In this document: positions 51,283 to 59,592 of the stretch, piece by piece
How positions within the stretch are numbered: the stretch's first letter is position 1
Layout of the letters: every line of letters begins with the position of its first letter
Source of the DNA: a virus
IMG/VR virus record: IMGVR_UViG_3300017917_001123
Location: 124,001 to 188,000 of that record
DNA length: 64,000 nucleotides
Direction: 5' to 3' (one strand)
The notes under the pieces: generated by a model
Told to the model about the DNA's origin: nothing
The model's database searches: none
The model's input: the letters and a program-made list of their open reading frames with translations, nothing else
Program-made: the position numbers and the translations under genes

Positions 51283-52404
51283 ATGCCTTTATATATTGGT
51301 AATACAAACATTATTCCGGGGATTTATCCTCTACCTAGCGCAGACGTTTATAGTCGCGGTGCTACTCTTGTAACTGACGGAACTATTGCGTTCTGGACTT
51401 ATCCAGGTAGCCCATCAGGAAACCCACAAGCAGGTTATAGATACCGTAGTATTCTTACTCACGGTTTTAGCTGTGCTGGATATAAAGGTTCAAATGCTTG
51501 GCGTGCTCTAAACAAGACTTGGCATACTACAGACATTACATATTACTGCGGTGAACAGGTTGACCGTTCAGGTGACTACATGGACGGATTCTATTCAGAC
51601 TACAACGGATATGCGTTAGGAATGAACAACAGCTTTGGCGGTTCTAACAATCACACATCAAGCTTCAACTTATATACAGGTATTAGCCGTACTTGGGGCG
51701 GTGGCACATTCAGTCCATATTCATTCGGTTACACCGGCGATAATCCAAGAGACGTTATGGGCTACGGTACAGTAGGTGGTTGGGACATGTCAGTTGCTCG
51801 TCGTGTGTTTGGCGCAACAACTGCGGCAACATATCAATACGGTTACGCAACAGGTGGTGGATCTCAAGGCACTGAAAAGATGCACATGCCTACAGAAATT
51901 ATGTACACAACAAACGGTAACAACCGCGGCGGATCAAACGCTTGCGGCGGCGGTGGAGAAAACATTAGCTGGTGGTCAATTAACGGCGGTAACAGTGGTA
52001 TGTATCACTCAAACGACAGCTGGTTTGCTGGCCCAATTGGCGTTACACCGGACGGATTTATGAAGCACTTGACTTCTAAATACGGCTGGCACTACGTTGG
52101 TACAGGCAATAACGTACAACAAGGTCGTGTACAATTTAATGAAACAAGCGGTGCGGCAATTGCTTACTTCTCACAGTTATCAGCTTACGGTGAAGACGTT
52201 ATGATGGCAGGCCAAGACTGGGGTTACATGACTGGTCAATATGATGGTCAGCAAAACAACATGTGTGACAAGACAACTTATAATAACAACGCACAATCAC
52301 GTATGGGTCCAGCAACACGTAACAAAGGACACTACGGCGCAAGCTCGGGCTTTGCGGCAAGTGCGGCGGCAACAGTAGCGGCATCAGGACGTCCAGGAGT
52401 ATAA
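51283..52404 (+). CDS. Gly/aromatic-rich candidate receptor-binding protein
   Basis: This 373-residue protein is strongly enriched in Gly, Ser, Asn, Tyr and Trp, with repeated loops such as WGGGTFSPYSFG, GGGSQGTEK and ACGGGGENISWW (about residues 140-240), then an Ala-rich C-terminus (GFAASAAATVAASGRPG). Its place right after an S74-processed fibre, together with Gly-rich loops, resembles gp38-type adhesins at the tips of T2-like fibres, where Gly-rich loops set host range. That is an analogy: I do not see specific homology. It has a late box and TAGGAT ribosome-binding site. Confidence 0.6.
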   Translation: MPLYIGNTNIIPGIYPLPSADVYSRGATLVTDGTIAFWTYPGSPSGNPQAGYRYRSILTHGFSCAGYKGSNAWRALNKTWHTTDITYYCGEQVDRSGDYMDGFYSDYNGYALGMNNSFGGSNNHTSSFNLYTGISRTWGGGTFSPYSFGYTGDNPRDVMGYGTVGGWDMSVARRVFGATTAATYQYGYATGGGSQGTEKMHMPTEIMYTTNGNNRGGSNACGGGGENISWWSINGGNSGMYHSNDSWFAGPIGVTPDGFMKHLTSKYGWHYVGTGNNVQQGRVQFNETSGAAIAYFSQLSAYGEDVMMAGQDWGYMTGQYDGQQNNMCDKTTYNNNAQSRMGPATRNKGHYGASSGFAASAAATVAASGRPGV

Positions 52405-52405
52405 T

Positions 52406-53341
52406 ATGGCAGAAGAACTACAATCACAGAGCGGTAACTTTTCAGTTGACTACTGGGACGTAACAGTCGTTCAAAACGTCGAGGCATTACCCCCAGCACT
52501 TTACCAAGGCCCGGTAGTTGGTGAAAATCCATTCATTAAGGCTGGCAAGGTCTATATGATTGTTGGTTGTAACACAATCGATCCTAAGTATTTTGATACA
52601 AGCACAGGAGATCCTGCTCTTTGGTGTCAAGAACTTTATCAGTTAATGGGCGTTACTTGCGTCTGTATGAGCGAACATCTTTACAATACGTTAAGCCCAT
52701 ATTGGCAACACGAAAAAGTTACATTAATTACAGAAGAAGTTGCGTTAAATGGTCGTCAATTTTTTGCTGACTTCCGTGCGGCAGCTAAAATTTGGGTTCC
52801 AAACACTCAAGCTACAGTAGACCCAAATGCTCCTAACTATGTTAAACGTGAAGTGGCATTAACAGACGATGTCATTTCTCAAGTTGTAGAGTTTATGTTT
52901 ATTTTTGCTCGTGAAATTATCAACGACGAATTTGAACGCCGTTTCTTACGTATGCGTCCAGGCGGTTATGTTGAACAAGTTTCTTGGGAAACACAAAAAC
53001 ACGAAGCACGTGAGTGGTTAGCAAATCTAGGACAAAACGGTAGTCGTACACCATTCTTAGATTACCTAGCCGCAGAACACGGAAAAGATAAAACCGAACT
53101 AGCAAATAAAATTTTAGAAAAAGCAGAAATTTACCAAGATGCCTTATCTGATCTTTTAGTACAAGAACAGAAAGTTATTAAGGAATTCAAGAACTGTGCC
53201 ACTGTGTGGGATATGAACGTTAAATACGAGCAGTATTTAGGCATGCCGATCCCTATCAAGCAAGCTCAAGCAATGGGATTAACTGAGGGACCGGAGTCTA
53301 ACATTAGAACAACCGAGGTACCTCATGGATTCCAATTCTAA
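52406..53341 (+). CDS. Conserved-looking protein of unknown function
   Basis: This 311-residue protein has a beta-containing N-terminal half with AGKVYMIVGCNTIDPKYFDTSTGDPALWCQELYQLMGVTCVCMSE (about residues 46-90) and a helical C-terminal half (EFMFIFAREIINDEFERRFLRMRPGGYVEQ..., about 165-250). I recognise no domain. It starts two bases after the upstream stop with an ideal CAGGAG site and overlaps the next gene by 17 bases, so it is co-expressed with the fibre-tip protein and the 53325 protein. A fibre assembly or chaperone role is possible but unproven. Confidence 0.7.
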   Translation: MAEELQSQSGNFSVDYWDVTVVQNVEALPPALYQGPVVGENPFIKAGKVYMIVGCNTIDPKYFDTSTGDPALWCQELYQLMGVTCVCMSEHLYNTLSPYWQHEKVTLITEEVALNGRQFFADFRAAAKIWVPNTQATVDPNAPNYVKREVALTDDVISQVVEFMFIFAREIINDEFERRFLRMRPGGYVEQVSWETQKHEAREWLANLGQNGSRTPFLDYLAAEHGKDKTELANKILEKAEIYQDALSDLLVQEQKVIKEFKNCATVWDMNVKYEQYLGMPIPIKQAQAMGLTEGPESNIRTTEVPHGFQF

Positions 53342-54134
53342 AGAAAATTTAACAGTTTCAACACCAAAAGCAGATAGCGTAGACGCAGAATTCTTAAATC
53401 GATACGGTTTAGATAGTTTCGAAAAAGATATTATGTCCTACGCTATTCATAGCAATATGGGCATGACTGCCTATCAATGTGCTAACTTTGTAGCCCGCGG
53501 CCAACTAACACCGTGGAGACAAGTTCGTCAAGCATACATGGAACTTGAAGTACGTTACCATGCTTATCAAGAAATCAAAACAAGTCTACGCAAAGCAGAA
53601 CTAATTCGTAAGAAGTGGCTTCGCGATCAGGCCGAAGCAACAGATGAAATTGCTAAAGAAATGCTTCAAGTTGATATTGATAAAAACGATTACGATATTA
53701 CAATTTACAAACGTAAAATGCTTCAAGCAGAACGCGAAATTAATGCGTTCCTAGATGTTGTTAAGCATTTTGCTAAATCTGAAGAAGATCTTAAATTCTA
53801 CGCAGACGACAATCCAGAAGAAGAACGTAAGTATTGGATTGCTCGTATGGCAAAACAAGCGGCAATTGATGTAATTTCCTATGGCCGTGTAGGATCTGGT
53901 AATATGGACAGCATCGCAATGATGCCAGAAGAAGATCAAGTCGAAGCTCTAGCAATGGCCATGAAATATTCCGGTATGGTCCAAGCAGGCATACATAATA
54001 TATCACTGGGCGTACAAGGCCAGATTGACCAAATGTTAGAGAGCAAAGATGAAAAACTACCAGACATCTGCGAAGACGCAAAAAATATTCAGCTTACCGA
54101 TCAACCCAAAATTAACGGAACAACAATACTATAA
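53325..54134 (+). CDS. Helical protein of unknown function
   Basis: This 269-residue, mostly helical protein has long charged helices at about residues 60-150 (AYMELEVRYHAYQEIKTSLRKAELIRKKW...) and a C-terminal tail. It starts inside the previous gene behind a GAGG site that is part of a perfect GAGGTACCTC palindrome. Its last 86 bases also encode the start of the U32/methyltransferase gene. No known domain is recognised. Tight coupling with the 52406 protein suggests the two act together. Confidence 0.7.
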   Translation: MDSNSKENLTVSTPKADSVDAEFLNRYGLDSFEKDIMSYAIHSNMGMTAYQCANFVARGQLTPWRQVRQAYMELEVRYHAYQEIKTSLRKAELIRKKWLRDQAEATDEIAKEMLQVDIDKNDYDITIYKRKMLQAEREINAFLDVVKHFAKSEEDLKFYADDNPEEERKYWIARMAKQAAIDVISYGRVGSGNMDSIAMMPEEDQVEALAMAMKYSGMVQAGIHNISLGVQGQIDQMLESKDEKLPDICEDAKNIQLTDQPKINGTTIL

Positions 54135-55746
54135 CTTTTTAGATTTTTGTAAAAAGTATAAGGAGTATATCTTTGATGTGTATTTTACATCAAGGATTGC
54201 TCCTTTTAATCAGGATGCAATGGGCGATGTTTTCTTAATGGAAACAGACTACATTTCAGCAATTGAAGCCGCCCTAAATATCCAACACGAAACAGGCATT
54301 ACTGTTTGTGCTACATTTAACAACATTCAAATTCCGCCAACACAGCAAAATTTAGATATTTGGCTAGATGCTTTCCAGCCACTGTACGATGCCGGTGTTC
54401 GTTCTGTTATTCTTCCTCACATCCATTGGATGGCAACTGGTCAAGTTAAGAAACGTTATCCTGATCTTTATGTTAAAAATACTATTCTTAGAAATGTAAC
54501 AACGCCGTCAGAACTAGTAGCTCATGCTAAAGCTGGTTTTGACTACATTTGTATTGATCGTGATTTAATGAGAGATCAAGAAGCTCTTCTAAGACTCAAA
54601 ACGGCCAAAGAGTGGGTTAAAGAAAACTTAGGTAAGGATATTGCTATTAGCCTATTAGCAAATGAAGGGTGTCTTGGTGCGTGTCCAATGATGGACGAAC
54701 ACTACGAGTTTAACAATACTCGAGATTTTAATCGTCCACAGTATTTTAACGATGCTATTAGTCGTGTAAGTTGTCCTAAGTGGGACCACGAAGATCCGTC
54801 AGTTCCATTAAAAACTGCTAACCTTCCTCCTTGGAGAGAAGATTGGTTAGAATTTTTAGACCTAGGTATTGATGTTTTTAAGATGCACGGCCGTGAAAGC
54901 ATTAATCGATTCCACGAAACTCTCGACATTGTTAGTAAGTATGTCGATGGCAAAGAAATCTTATTTGACGGATTTGAAGAGTTCATTGAAGATACAAACT
55001 TAGTAGAAAAGCCAATTAACGTCTGGCGTCAAAAAATTAAGACTTGTAAGTTTGATTGCTGGGAATGCCAATACTGCGATAAAATTGTAAGCAAGAAACA
55101 GCAACAAAAGATGAGCGAAAAAGTTCAGCAGGCTGTAACATCTGTGATTGAAAGCGCATACACAAACATTGGCGTTGATGTTCCTGGTTTAACTTCTGCT
55201 AAGATGGAAAGTTTAATCAACAAGATTGCTAGTCATTCAACCAAATACTTAGAAATTGGAAGCGCATTAGGAGCAACAGCGAGCGCGGCTCTAACAGGTA
55301 ATAATATTGAAGCAATCTGTATTGATACATGGCAAGACACATATCAGCCTGCTAACGGTATTTTTGAAATGCCGCCTAATAACAAAGAAGATTTTATTAA
55401 GAACGTTAAACGATTTAAGGGCGATAACAAGGTCGTTGTCTACGAGTGCGATATGTTTGATGTAAACCGTGATGAAATTCGTGATGTTGACTTTTTCTTC
55501 TACGACGGTCCGCATGATATTGGAAGCACAATTAAAGCAATCAAATACTTTACTCCGTGCCTGGCAGATGAAGCATTTATTCTTGTAGATGATGCTAACT
55601 GGGAAGGTGTTGTTGCTGGAACGGACGAAGCAATTAGAGCCGCAGGTTTAGATGTTCTATATTCTAAGGTTGTGCTAAATGCTCAGGAAGATTTAAAGGC
55701 GTGGTGGAACGGTTTCTACTTGCTAGTAGTTAAAAAATCACGCTAA
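54049..55746 (+). CDS. U32-peptidase-like / class I methyltransferase fusion
   Basis: The 565-residue protein has two parts. Residues about 15-350 read as a U32-family TIM barrel (ITVCATFNNIQIPP, AGVRSVILPHIHW, AGFDYICIDRDLMRDQ) with clustered cysteines: C208 and C212 in GCLGACPMMDEHY, C242, then C333, C337, C340 and C343 in TCKFDCWECQYC. U32 enzymes such as UbiU/UbiV carry an Fe-S cluster and act in hydroxylation of ubiquinone, tRNA or rRNA. Residues about 375-565 are an SAM methyltransferase of the Methyltransf_24 type: KYLEIGSALGATASAAL (about 398-414), CIDTWQD, VDFFFYDGPHD, FILVDDANW. The substrate is unknown. The start overlaps the 53325 gene by 86 bases, and no better start is visible. 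Confidence 0.6.
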   Translation: MKNYQTSAKTQKIFSLPINPKLTEQQYYNFLDFCKKYKEYIFDVYFTSRIAPFNQDAMGDVFLMETDYISAIEAALNIQHETGITVCATFNNIQIPPTQQNLDIWLDAFQPLYDAGVRSVILPHIHWMATGQVKKRYPDLYVKNTILRNVTTPSELVAHAKAGFDYICIDRDLMRDQEALLRLKTAKEWVKENLGKDIAISLLANEGCLGACPMMDEHYEFNNTRDFNRPQYFNDAISRVSCPKWDHEDPSVPLKTANLPPWREDWLEFLDLGIDVFKMHGRESINRFHETLDIVSKYVDGKEILFDGFEEFIEDTNLVEKPINVWRQKIKTCKFDCWECQYCDKIVSKKQQQKMSEKVQQAVTSVIESAYTNIGVDVPGLTSAKMESLINKIASHSTKYLEIGSALGATASAALTGNNIEAICIDTWQDTYQPANGIFEMPPNNKEDFIKNVKRFKGDNKVVVYECDMFDVNRDEIRDVDFFFYDGPHDIGSTIKAIKYFTPCLADEAFILVDDANWEGVVAGTDEAIRAAGLDVLYSKVVLNAQEDLKAWWNGFYLLVVKKSR

Positions 55747-56166
55747 GATATCAAGAACGGTATCGATCTTTGCTTTAATAATCTTGTTACTCAAAGTCAC
55801 TCTAACACCGTTATGTAGTGGCTTTGGCCAACGATCTAAGTCACACCAACAATAGCCGCTATGTTCTTCGTTGAGTTTAGGAATAAACTCTTCTTTTACA
55901 ATTAGCAAGTATGTGTGATAAAAGAATTGGTCGTCCTTTGATGTGTACCATTCAAGTGGGATGAACTTTTCAATATCCGGTACAAAACCAATTTCTTCAG
56001 TTAGTTCTCGTCTAAGTGTGTCAATGGGGGCAGAATCACCCGGCTCATTTTTGCCACCAACAATGCCCCAAGTTCCTGCGGTCTTACCTTGTGTTCGTTG
56101 TAAGAATAAAAATCTTTTTGTATCTTTTGCTAGGAACAAACCACCACTACAAACTATATTACTCAT
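55738..56166 (-). CDS. Nudix hydrolase
   Basis: The 142-residue protein carries a Nudix box, GGKNEPGDSAPIDTLRRELTEEIGF (about residues 37-61, abbreviated here: GGKNEPGD, then RRELTEEIGF), on a strand-helix scaffold with a C-terminal acidic helix. The box has Asp where Glu is usual and one extra residue before RREL, while the metal-binding REL-x-EE core is intact. Nudix enzymes hydrolyse nucleoside diphosphate derivatives; the substrate is unknown. The ATG at 56166 overlaps the gp15 stop (ATGA) and is preferred over an upstream TTG at 56181. The 3' end overlaps the convergent methyltransferase gene by nine bases. Confidence 0.85.
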   Translation of the reverse strand: MSNIVCSGGLFLAKDTKRFLFLQRTQGKTAGTWGIVGGKNEPGDSAPIDTLRRELTEEIGFVPDIEKFIPLEWYTSKDDQFFYHTYLLIVKEEFIPKLNEEHSGYCWCDLDRWPKPLHNGVRVTLSNKIIKAKIDTVLDILA

Positions 56167-57593
56167 AGAATTAATCGCCAATCCTGTGGAAGATATTCGC
56201 CCTCAAAGCTCTTACTCCACATATCACCATCCCAAACGTATTGAATTCCGGTGCGTAAATTAGTTATATAAGTCAAATCTGTTACACTTGATGAATTGAA
56301 GATAACTTCCCAAGCAGTTCCGTTCCATGTTATTATATCGTTAGCACGGGCAACAAGATATGAGTTGTCTTGATTTTGCCATGCCTTTGCCGCAGTACCA
56401 TCTTGTAATGCTATACTCAAAGAAGGATCTGTGTTAATGTCTTCTAAAATTAAGTATCTAATTCCTGCGGCAGGATTAGATGGCGCAAAAGTTGTAGGAT
56501 CTACAATAGCATCAACATACGTTTTTCCACTTCCTGCCGGAACTTCTGTGTTAGCAGGAATTGTATCTGCGTCAATGTCTAAATGCATTACACTTTCGTC
56601 TGTTGGGTCTAAACTAATACGAGCTGAGATTTCTTGTCCCGATGGCTTTTTAATTTTTAGTTGACTTAGCCCGGCAACAAACTTTCCTGGGTATAAATCT
56701 AAAATTCTTAACCAGCTAATGTTAACACCAAACTTAACAGGGACATCTTCTGTTCCTAAGTGTTCTCCGATATCTACTAGTTTAGCAGTATTGTTGAGAA
56801 CAAGTAATCTATAGTTACCAATAGTTGTTCCCTTAACGCTGGCTGCTTCTCGTCCATCAAAATAGTCAACGCTGTCGGTGTGAGCATAGTCACCTGCTTC
56901 AATAGCACCGGGCGGCTCAACAAAGATACTTGTAATAATACTGGTAACAATTCCCATCTGTTTTACCTTAGCAGGAGTTGTTAACCAAATAGGTGTTGTA
57001 AACTGTAATGTTGCAATGTCTATGTCTTGTTCAACTCCTGCCGGAACTTGTCTCGAGGTCCAAGTTAAATCAGTTAGTTCAAGAGTGCTTAAACTTGTCC
57101 AGTCTAAGTAATTGTCTGTTGTTTGTAATTCTAAACTTGGTCTAAACAATACTAACAACTGTTCTAAAATTTGTAACTTTTGATCAGTGTTTGTTGACCA
57201 AACATCTGCTTGAAATGTTAGATTGTATGGAACAGGCATTAGGCGTTCAACTGTATAATTTTCGCCCATTGTATTAATGTATTCTTCTTGGCCTGTAGTA
57301 GGATTAATCCAAGTGTCGCGTTCTTTAATATGAACTTTGCTTACGTGAGTTGGCTCTTGTAATCTATCTCTAGCTATTTGAAGATTCTTAATATAGCAGG
57401 CAATCATAGGGGCACTAGCAACAGTATTCTCGCTGTTCTTGCGCTGAATCTGTGCTACTTGTCGATTCATATCGCCATAGCGAACAGGAATCTGTACAAG
57501 TTTGCCTTTAGAATCTTTGTAGCAGAAGCTACTCATTAATCTCATAAACTGAGTTAAGTATCTTCTAATTTGAGCATCGTAAAAATGTTGCAT
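56163..57593 (-). CDS. 15: Proximal tail sheath stabiliser gp15
   Basis: The 476-residue protein opens MQHFYDAQIRRYLTQFMRLMSSFCYK followed by VQIPVRYGD. This matches the T4 gp15 pattern (FYN...RRY...M..LF..I, then a basic VPI-Y segment). gp15 forms the ring that caps the finished tail, holds the sheath extended and joins to the neck. It is longer than T4 gp15 (about 272) because of a C-terminal extension of about 200 residues that reads as beta-rich WNGTAWEVIFN / VWDGDMWSKSFEG modules, probably exposed. The start overlaps the gp14 stop and the end overlaps the Nudix start, so gp14-gp15-Nudix form one minus-strand operon. Confidence 0.85.
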   Translation of the reverse strand: MQHFYDAQIRRYLTQFMRLMSSFCYKDSKGKLVQIPVRYGDMNRQVAQIQRKNSENTVASAPMIACYIKNLQIARDRLQEPTHVSKVHIKERDTWINPTTGQEEYINTMGENYTVERLMPVPYNLTFQADVWSTNTDQKLQILEQLLVLFRPSLELQTTDNYLDWTSLSTLELTDLTWTSRQVPAGVEQDIDIATLQFTTPIWLTTPAKVKQMGIVTSIITSIFVEPPGAIEAGDYAHTDSVDYFDGREAASVKGTTIGNYRLLVLNNTAKLVDIGEHLGTEDVPVKFGVNISWLRILDLYPGKFVAGLSQLKIKKPSGQEISARISLDPTDESVMHLDIDADTIPANTEVPAGSGKTYVDAIVDPTTFAPSNPAAGIRYLILEDINTDPSLSIALQDGTAAKAWQNQDNSYLVARANDIITWNGTAWEVIFNSSSVTDLTYITNLRTGIQYVWDGDMWSKSFEGEYLPQDWRLIL

Positions 57594-58804
57594 TAATTAT
57601 CCGCCTTTGGTCTTAGCACCTTTGATAGAGCCTGGCGCTGAACCACAACCTTGTTAGCAATAGTTGCAGTTGATGTATTGTTAATAAATCCAGAAACTTG
57701 TGTTTGTCTTGTTTCACTCTTAGGATGAGTGTCAGTTCCATCAACTGGCTTATTAGTTATATCCATTCTAACGTTGTCTTCAAACTTAATCCAATGTACT
57801 CCGTTAAATCTAAACATTCTATTTGGAAAAAAGTCTGTACGTAAGTGGAATTGTCCAAGAACTGGATTTGTTGGCCACTCAATGCCAAAACTATACGGAG
57901 CACCATTTGGCGGTGTACCGTCTTCGGTTAAGTAACCTACGTAAAATTCTTTGTCAGGAGTTCGAAGTACAACTGATGCGTCAATTGCTCCTTCGTGTGT
58001 AATATCAACATCAGTATCACTAGCATCTTCAATGTCAACTTTGCCTTCTTCATTTAATGGAACAACAAAGAAAGGAGTCGTATCGTATCCGCTACGTGGA
58101 GAATCTGCTTCTGCTTGAGCAATTACAGCTTCGTTAACAGCAATAGCATTATTAACAGTTGATAGTAGATCTCTAATTGTATCGTTAGTTTCTTCGCCTG
58201 TGCTTTCGTCAACAACTTTCTTGTCAAAAATTTCAGCAAACTCTTGACTGTCGATCATCGGAGCACACTTTAATCTAAGCAAGTGCGGATACCATGTTGG
58301 ACTAAAACCTGCCGCAGGGCGAGTTACGTCTTGAACAACATAGAAACGCTTTAGAGCTACCATAGCATTGTCTAGGGCATATTCGTCTTTTAGGTGTGGC
58401 AATTCTAAAACGTCTCCAGCCATAATCTTGCGTCCTAAAAGTTCAACGCTAGATCTTAGGTGTACGTGAATGAAGATGTTGTCGTTTTGTAAAAAGATAC
58501 CAAACTGACTTAGGTTAAAGTCGATGTCCTGCATTTGATAGATAGCACGGCAGATGTAAACATCGGGGCTGTAATGTCTATCGCGGTTTTCCATAAACAA
58601 CAAATCTTGAATTCCTAGCTCAGGAATAGGATTTGTGTTTGTAGGTAGCGACGGACTAGACTCTCCGTCTTCGGGAGCCACAGGACCCATATATTTGTGG
58701 ATGTAGATATCAGTTCCGCCCACTTGAAACTGCTCGTTAATTACACGATCTAGAAACTTAAAATCTGGGCCTTTTTCTGGCTTGTACAGGGAAAGTCTTG
58801 GCAT
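57593..58804 (-). CDS. 14: Neck protein gp14
   Basis: The 403-residue protein begins MPRLSLYKPEKGPDFKFLDRVINEQFQVGGTDIYIHKYMGP, followed by DIDFNLSQFGIFLQNDNIFIHVHL (about residues 104-127) and AGDVLELPHLKDEYALDN. This sequence is characteristic of gp14 neck proteins in T4-like marine phages; T4 gp14 is 256 residues. gp14 with gp13 forms the neck that joins head and tail. The C-terminal half after about 235 is extended and includes a GVHWIKFEDN segment seen in other virion proteins here. A minus-strand TATAAATA (58819-58812) ends seven bases before the ATG, with no Shine-Dalgarno between. Confidence 0.9.
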   Translation of the reverse strand: MPRLSLYKPEKGPDFKFLDRVINEQFQVGGTDIYIHKYMGPVAPEDGESSPSLPTNTNPIPELGIQDLLFMENRDRHYSPDVYICRAIYQMQDIDFNLSQFGIFLQNDNIFIHVHLRSSVELLGRKIMAGDVLELPHLKDEYALDNAMVALKRFYVVQDVTRPAAGFSPTWYPHLLRLKCAPMIDSQEFAEIFDKKVVDESTGEETNDTIRDLLSTVNNAIAVNEAVIAQAEADSPRSGYDTTPFFVVPLNEEGKVDIEDASDTDVDITHEGAIDASVVLRTPDKEFYVGYLTEDGTPPNGAPYSFGIEWPTNPVLGQFHLRTDFFPNRMFRFNGVHWIKFEDNVRMDITNKPVDGTDTHPKSETRQTQVSGFINNTSTATIANKVVVQRQALSKVLRPKADN

Positions 58805-58811
58805 AGTGATG

Positions 58812-58819
58812 TATTTATA
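58812..58819 (-). promoter_or_regulatory. Late promoter box for gp14-gp15-Nudix
   Basis: TATTTATA on the plus strand is TATAAATA on the minus strand, an exact T4 late consensus. Only seven bases separate it from the gp14 ATG, so transcripts would have a leader of about two bases. Confidence 0.75.
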
Positions 58820-58820
58820 G

Positions 58821-58827
58821 GTAAATA
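58821..58827 (+). promoter_or_regulatory. Late promoter box for gp13
   Basis: TAGGTAAATAAT ends five bases before the gp13 ATG (58833), placing the expected start site on that A. It is back to back with the gp14 box within a 28-base intergenic gap. Confidence 0.6.
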
Positions 58828-58832
58828 ATCGT

Positions 58833-59591
58833 ATGAGTGATATTCAAACTGCCCGCACGGAAATAACCGAATACTGTAAATCTATGCTAGGATCTGGCAT
58901 GGTAGATGTTGAATTGGACCCAATTCACTACAAAACAGCTATTGATCGTGCCCTATCAAAATTCCGTCAGCGTAGTTCTAATTCTGTAGAAGAGAGTTAC
59001 TGTTTCCTAACTACAGATCAGGATGTAAACGAATACACGCTAGCACCGGAAGTTATGAGTGTTCGAGAGATTTTCCGTCGCAGTATTGGTAGTAGAACAG
59101 GCGGCGGAGATACAGGTACATTATTTGAGCCGTTCAACCTAGCTTATACAAACACTTATTTGTTAAGTTCTAGCAACATGGGCGGTCTTGCTACCTACGA
59201 ATTATTTGCTGGCTATCAAAAACTTGTTGGTAAAATGTTTGGTAGCTATATTATGTTTAACTTCAACCCGGTTACAAAGAAGTTAACAATTCAACAGCGT
59301 CCGAGAGGACAAGAAACATTATTGCTTTGGGTTACTAACTACCGCCCAGAGTTTCAGTTAATTAAAGATCCATACGCAGAACTGTGGATTAAAGACTACG
59401 CTTTAGCAAACTGTAAGGTTATGCTAGGCGAAGCTCGTGAAAAGTTTGGAACTATTGCTGGCCCACAAGGCGGTACAACTTTAAACGGTGCTCAACTAAA
59501 AGCAGAAGGTCAAGCGGCAATAGAAAAATTAGAACAAGACATCATGAACTATGTAAGTGGTGAAACACCTATGTGGTTTGTAAGAGGTTAA
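58833..59591 (+). CDS. 13: Neck protein gp13
   Basis: The 252-residue protein contains KFRQRSSNSVEESY (residues 43-56), a hallmark of the gp13 family in T4-like phages, then GYQKLVGKMFGSYIMFNFNP and a long C-terminal helical region ending NYVSGETPMWFVRG. gp13 binds the portal after DNA packaging and, with gp14, makes the neck for tail attachment. It is shorter than T4 gp13 (309). The start lies at the predicted transcription start of a GTAAATA box. The next gene begins one base after its stop. Confidence 0.92.
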   Translation: MSDIQTARTEITEYCKSMLGSGMVDVELDPIHYKTAIDRALSKFRQRSSNSVEESYCFLTTDQDVNEYTLAPEVMSVREIFRRSIGSRTGGGDTGTLFEPFNLAYTNTYLLSSSNMGGLATYELFAGYQKLVGKMFGSYIMFNFNPVTKKLTIQQRPRGQETLLLWVTNYRPEFQLIKDPYAELWIKDYALANCKVMLGEAREKFGTIAGPQGGTTLNGAQLKAEGQAAIEKLEQDIMNYVSGETPMWFVRG

Positions 59592-59592
59592 T

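Noticed and set aside
56167-56181. TTG start for the Nudix gene
   Set aside because: The ATG at 56166 overlaps the gp15 stop as ATGA, a typical coupled start, and retains the whole domain.
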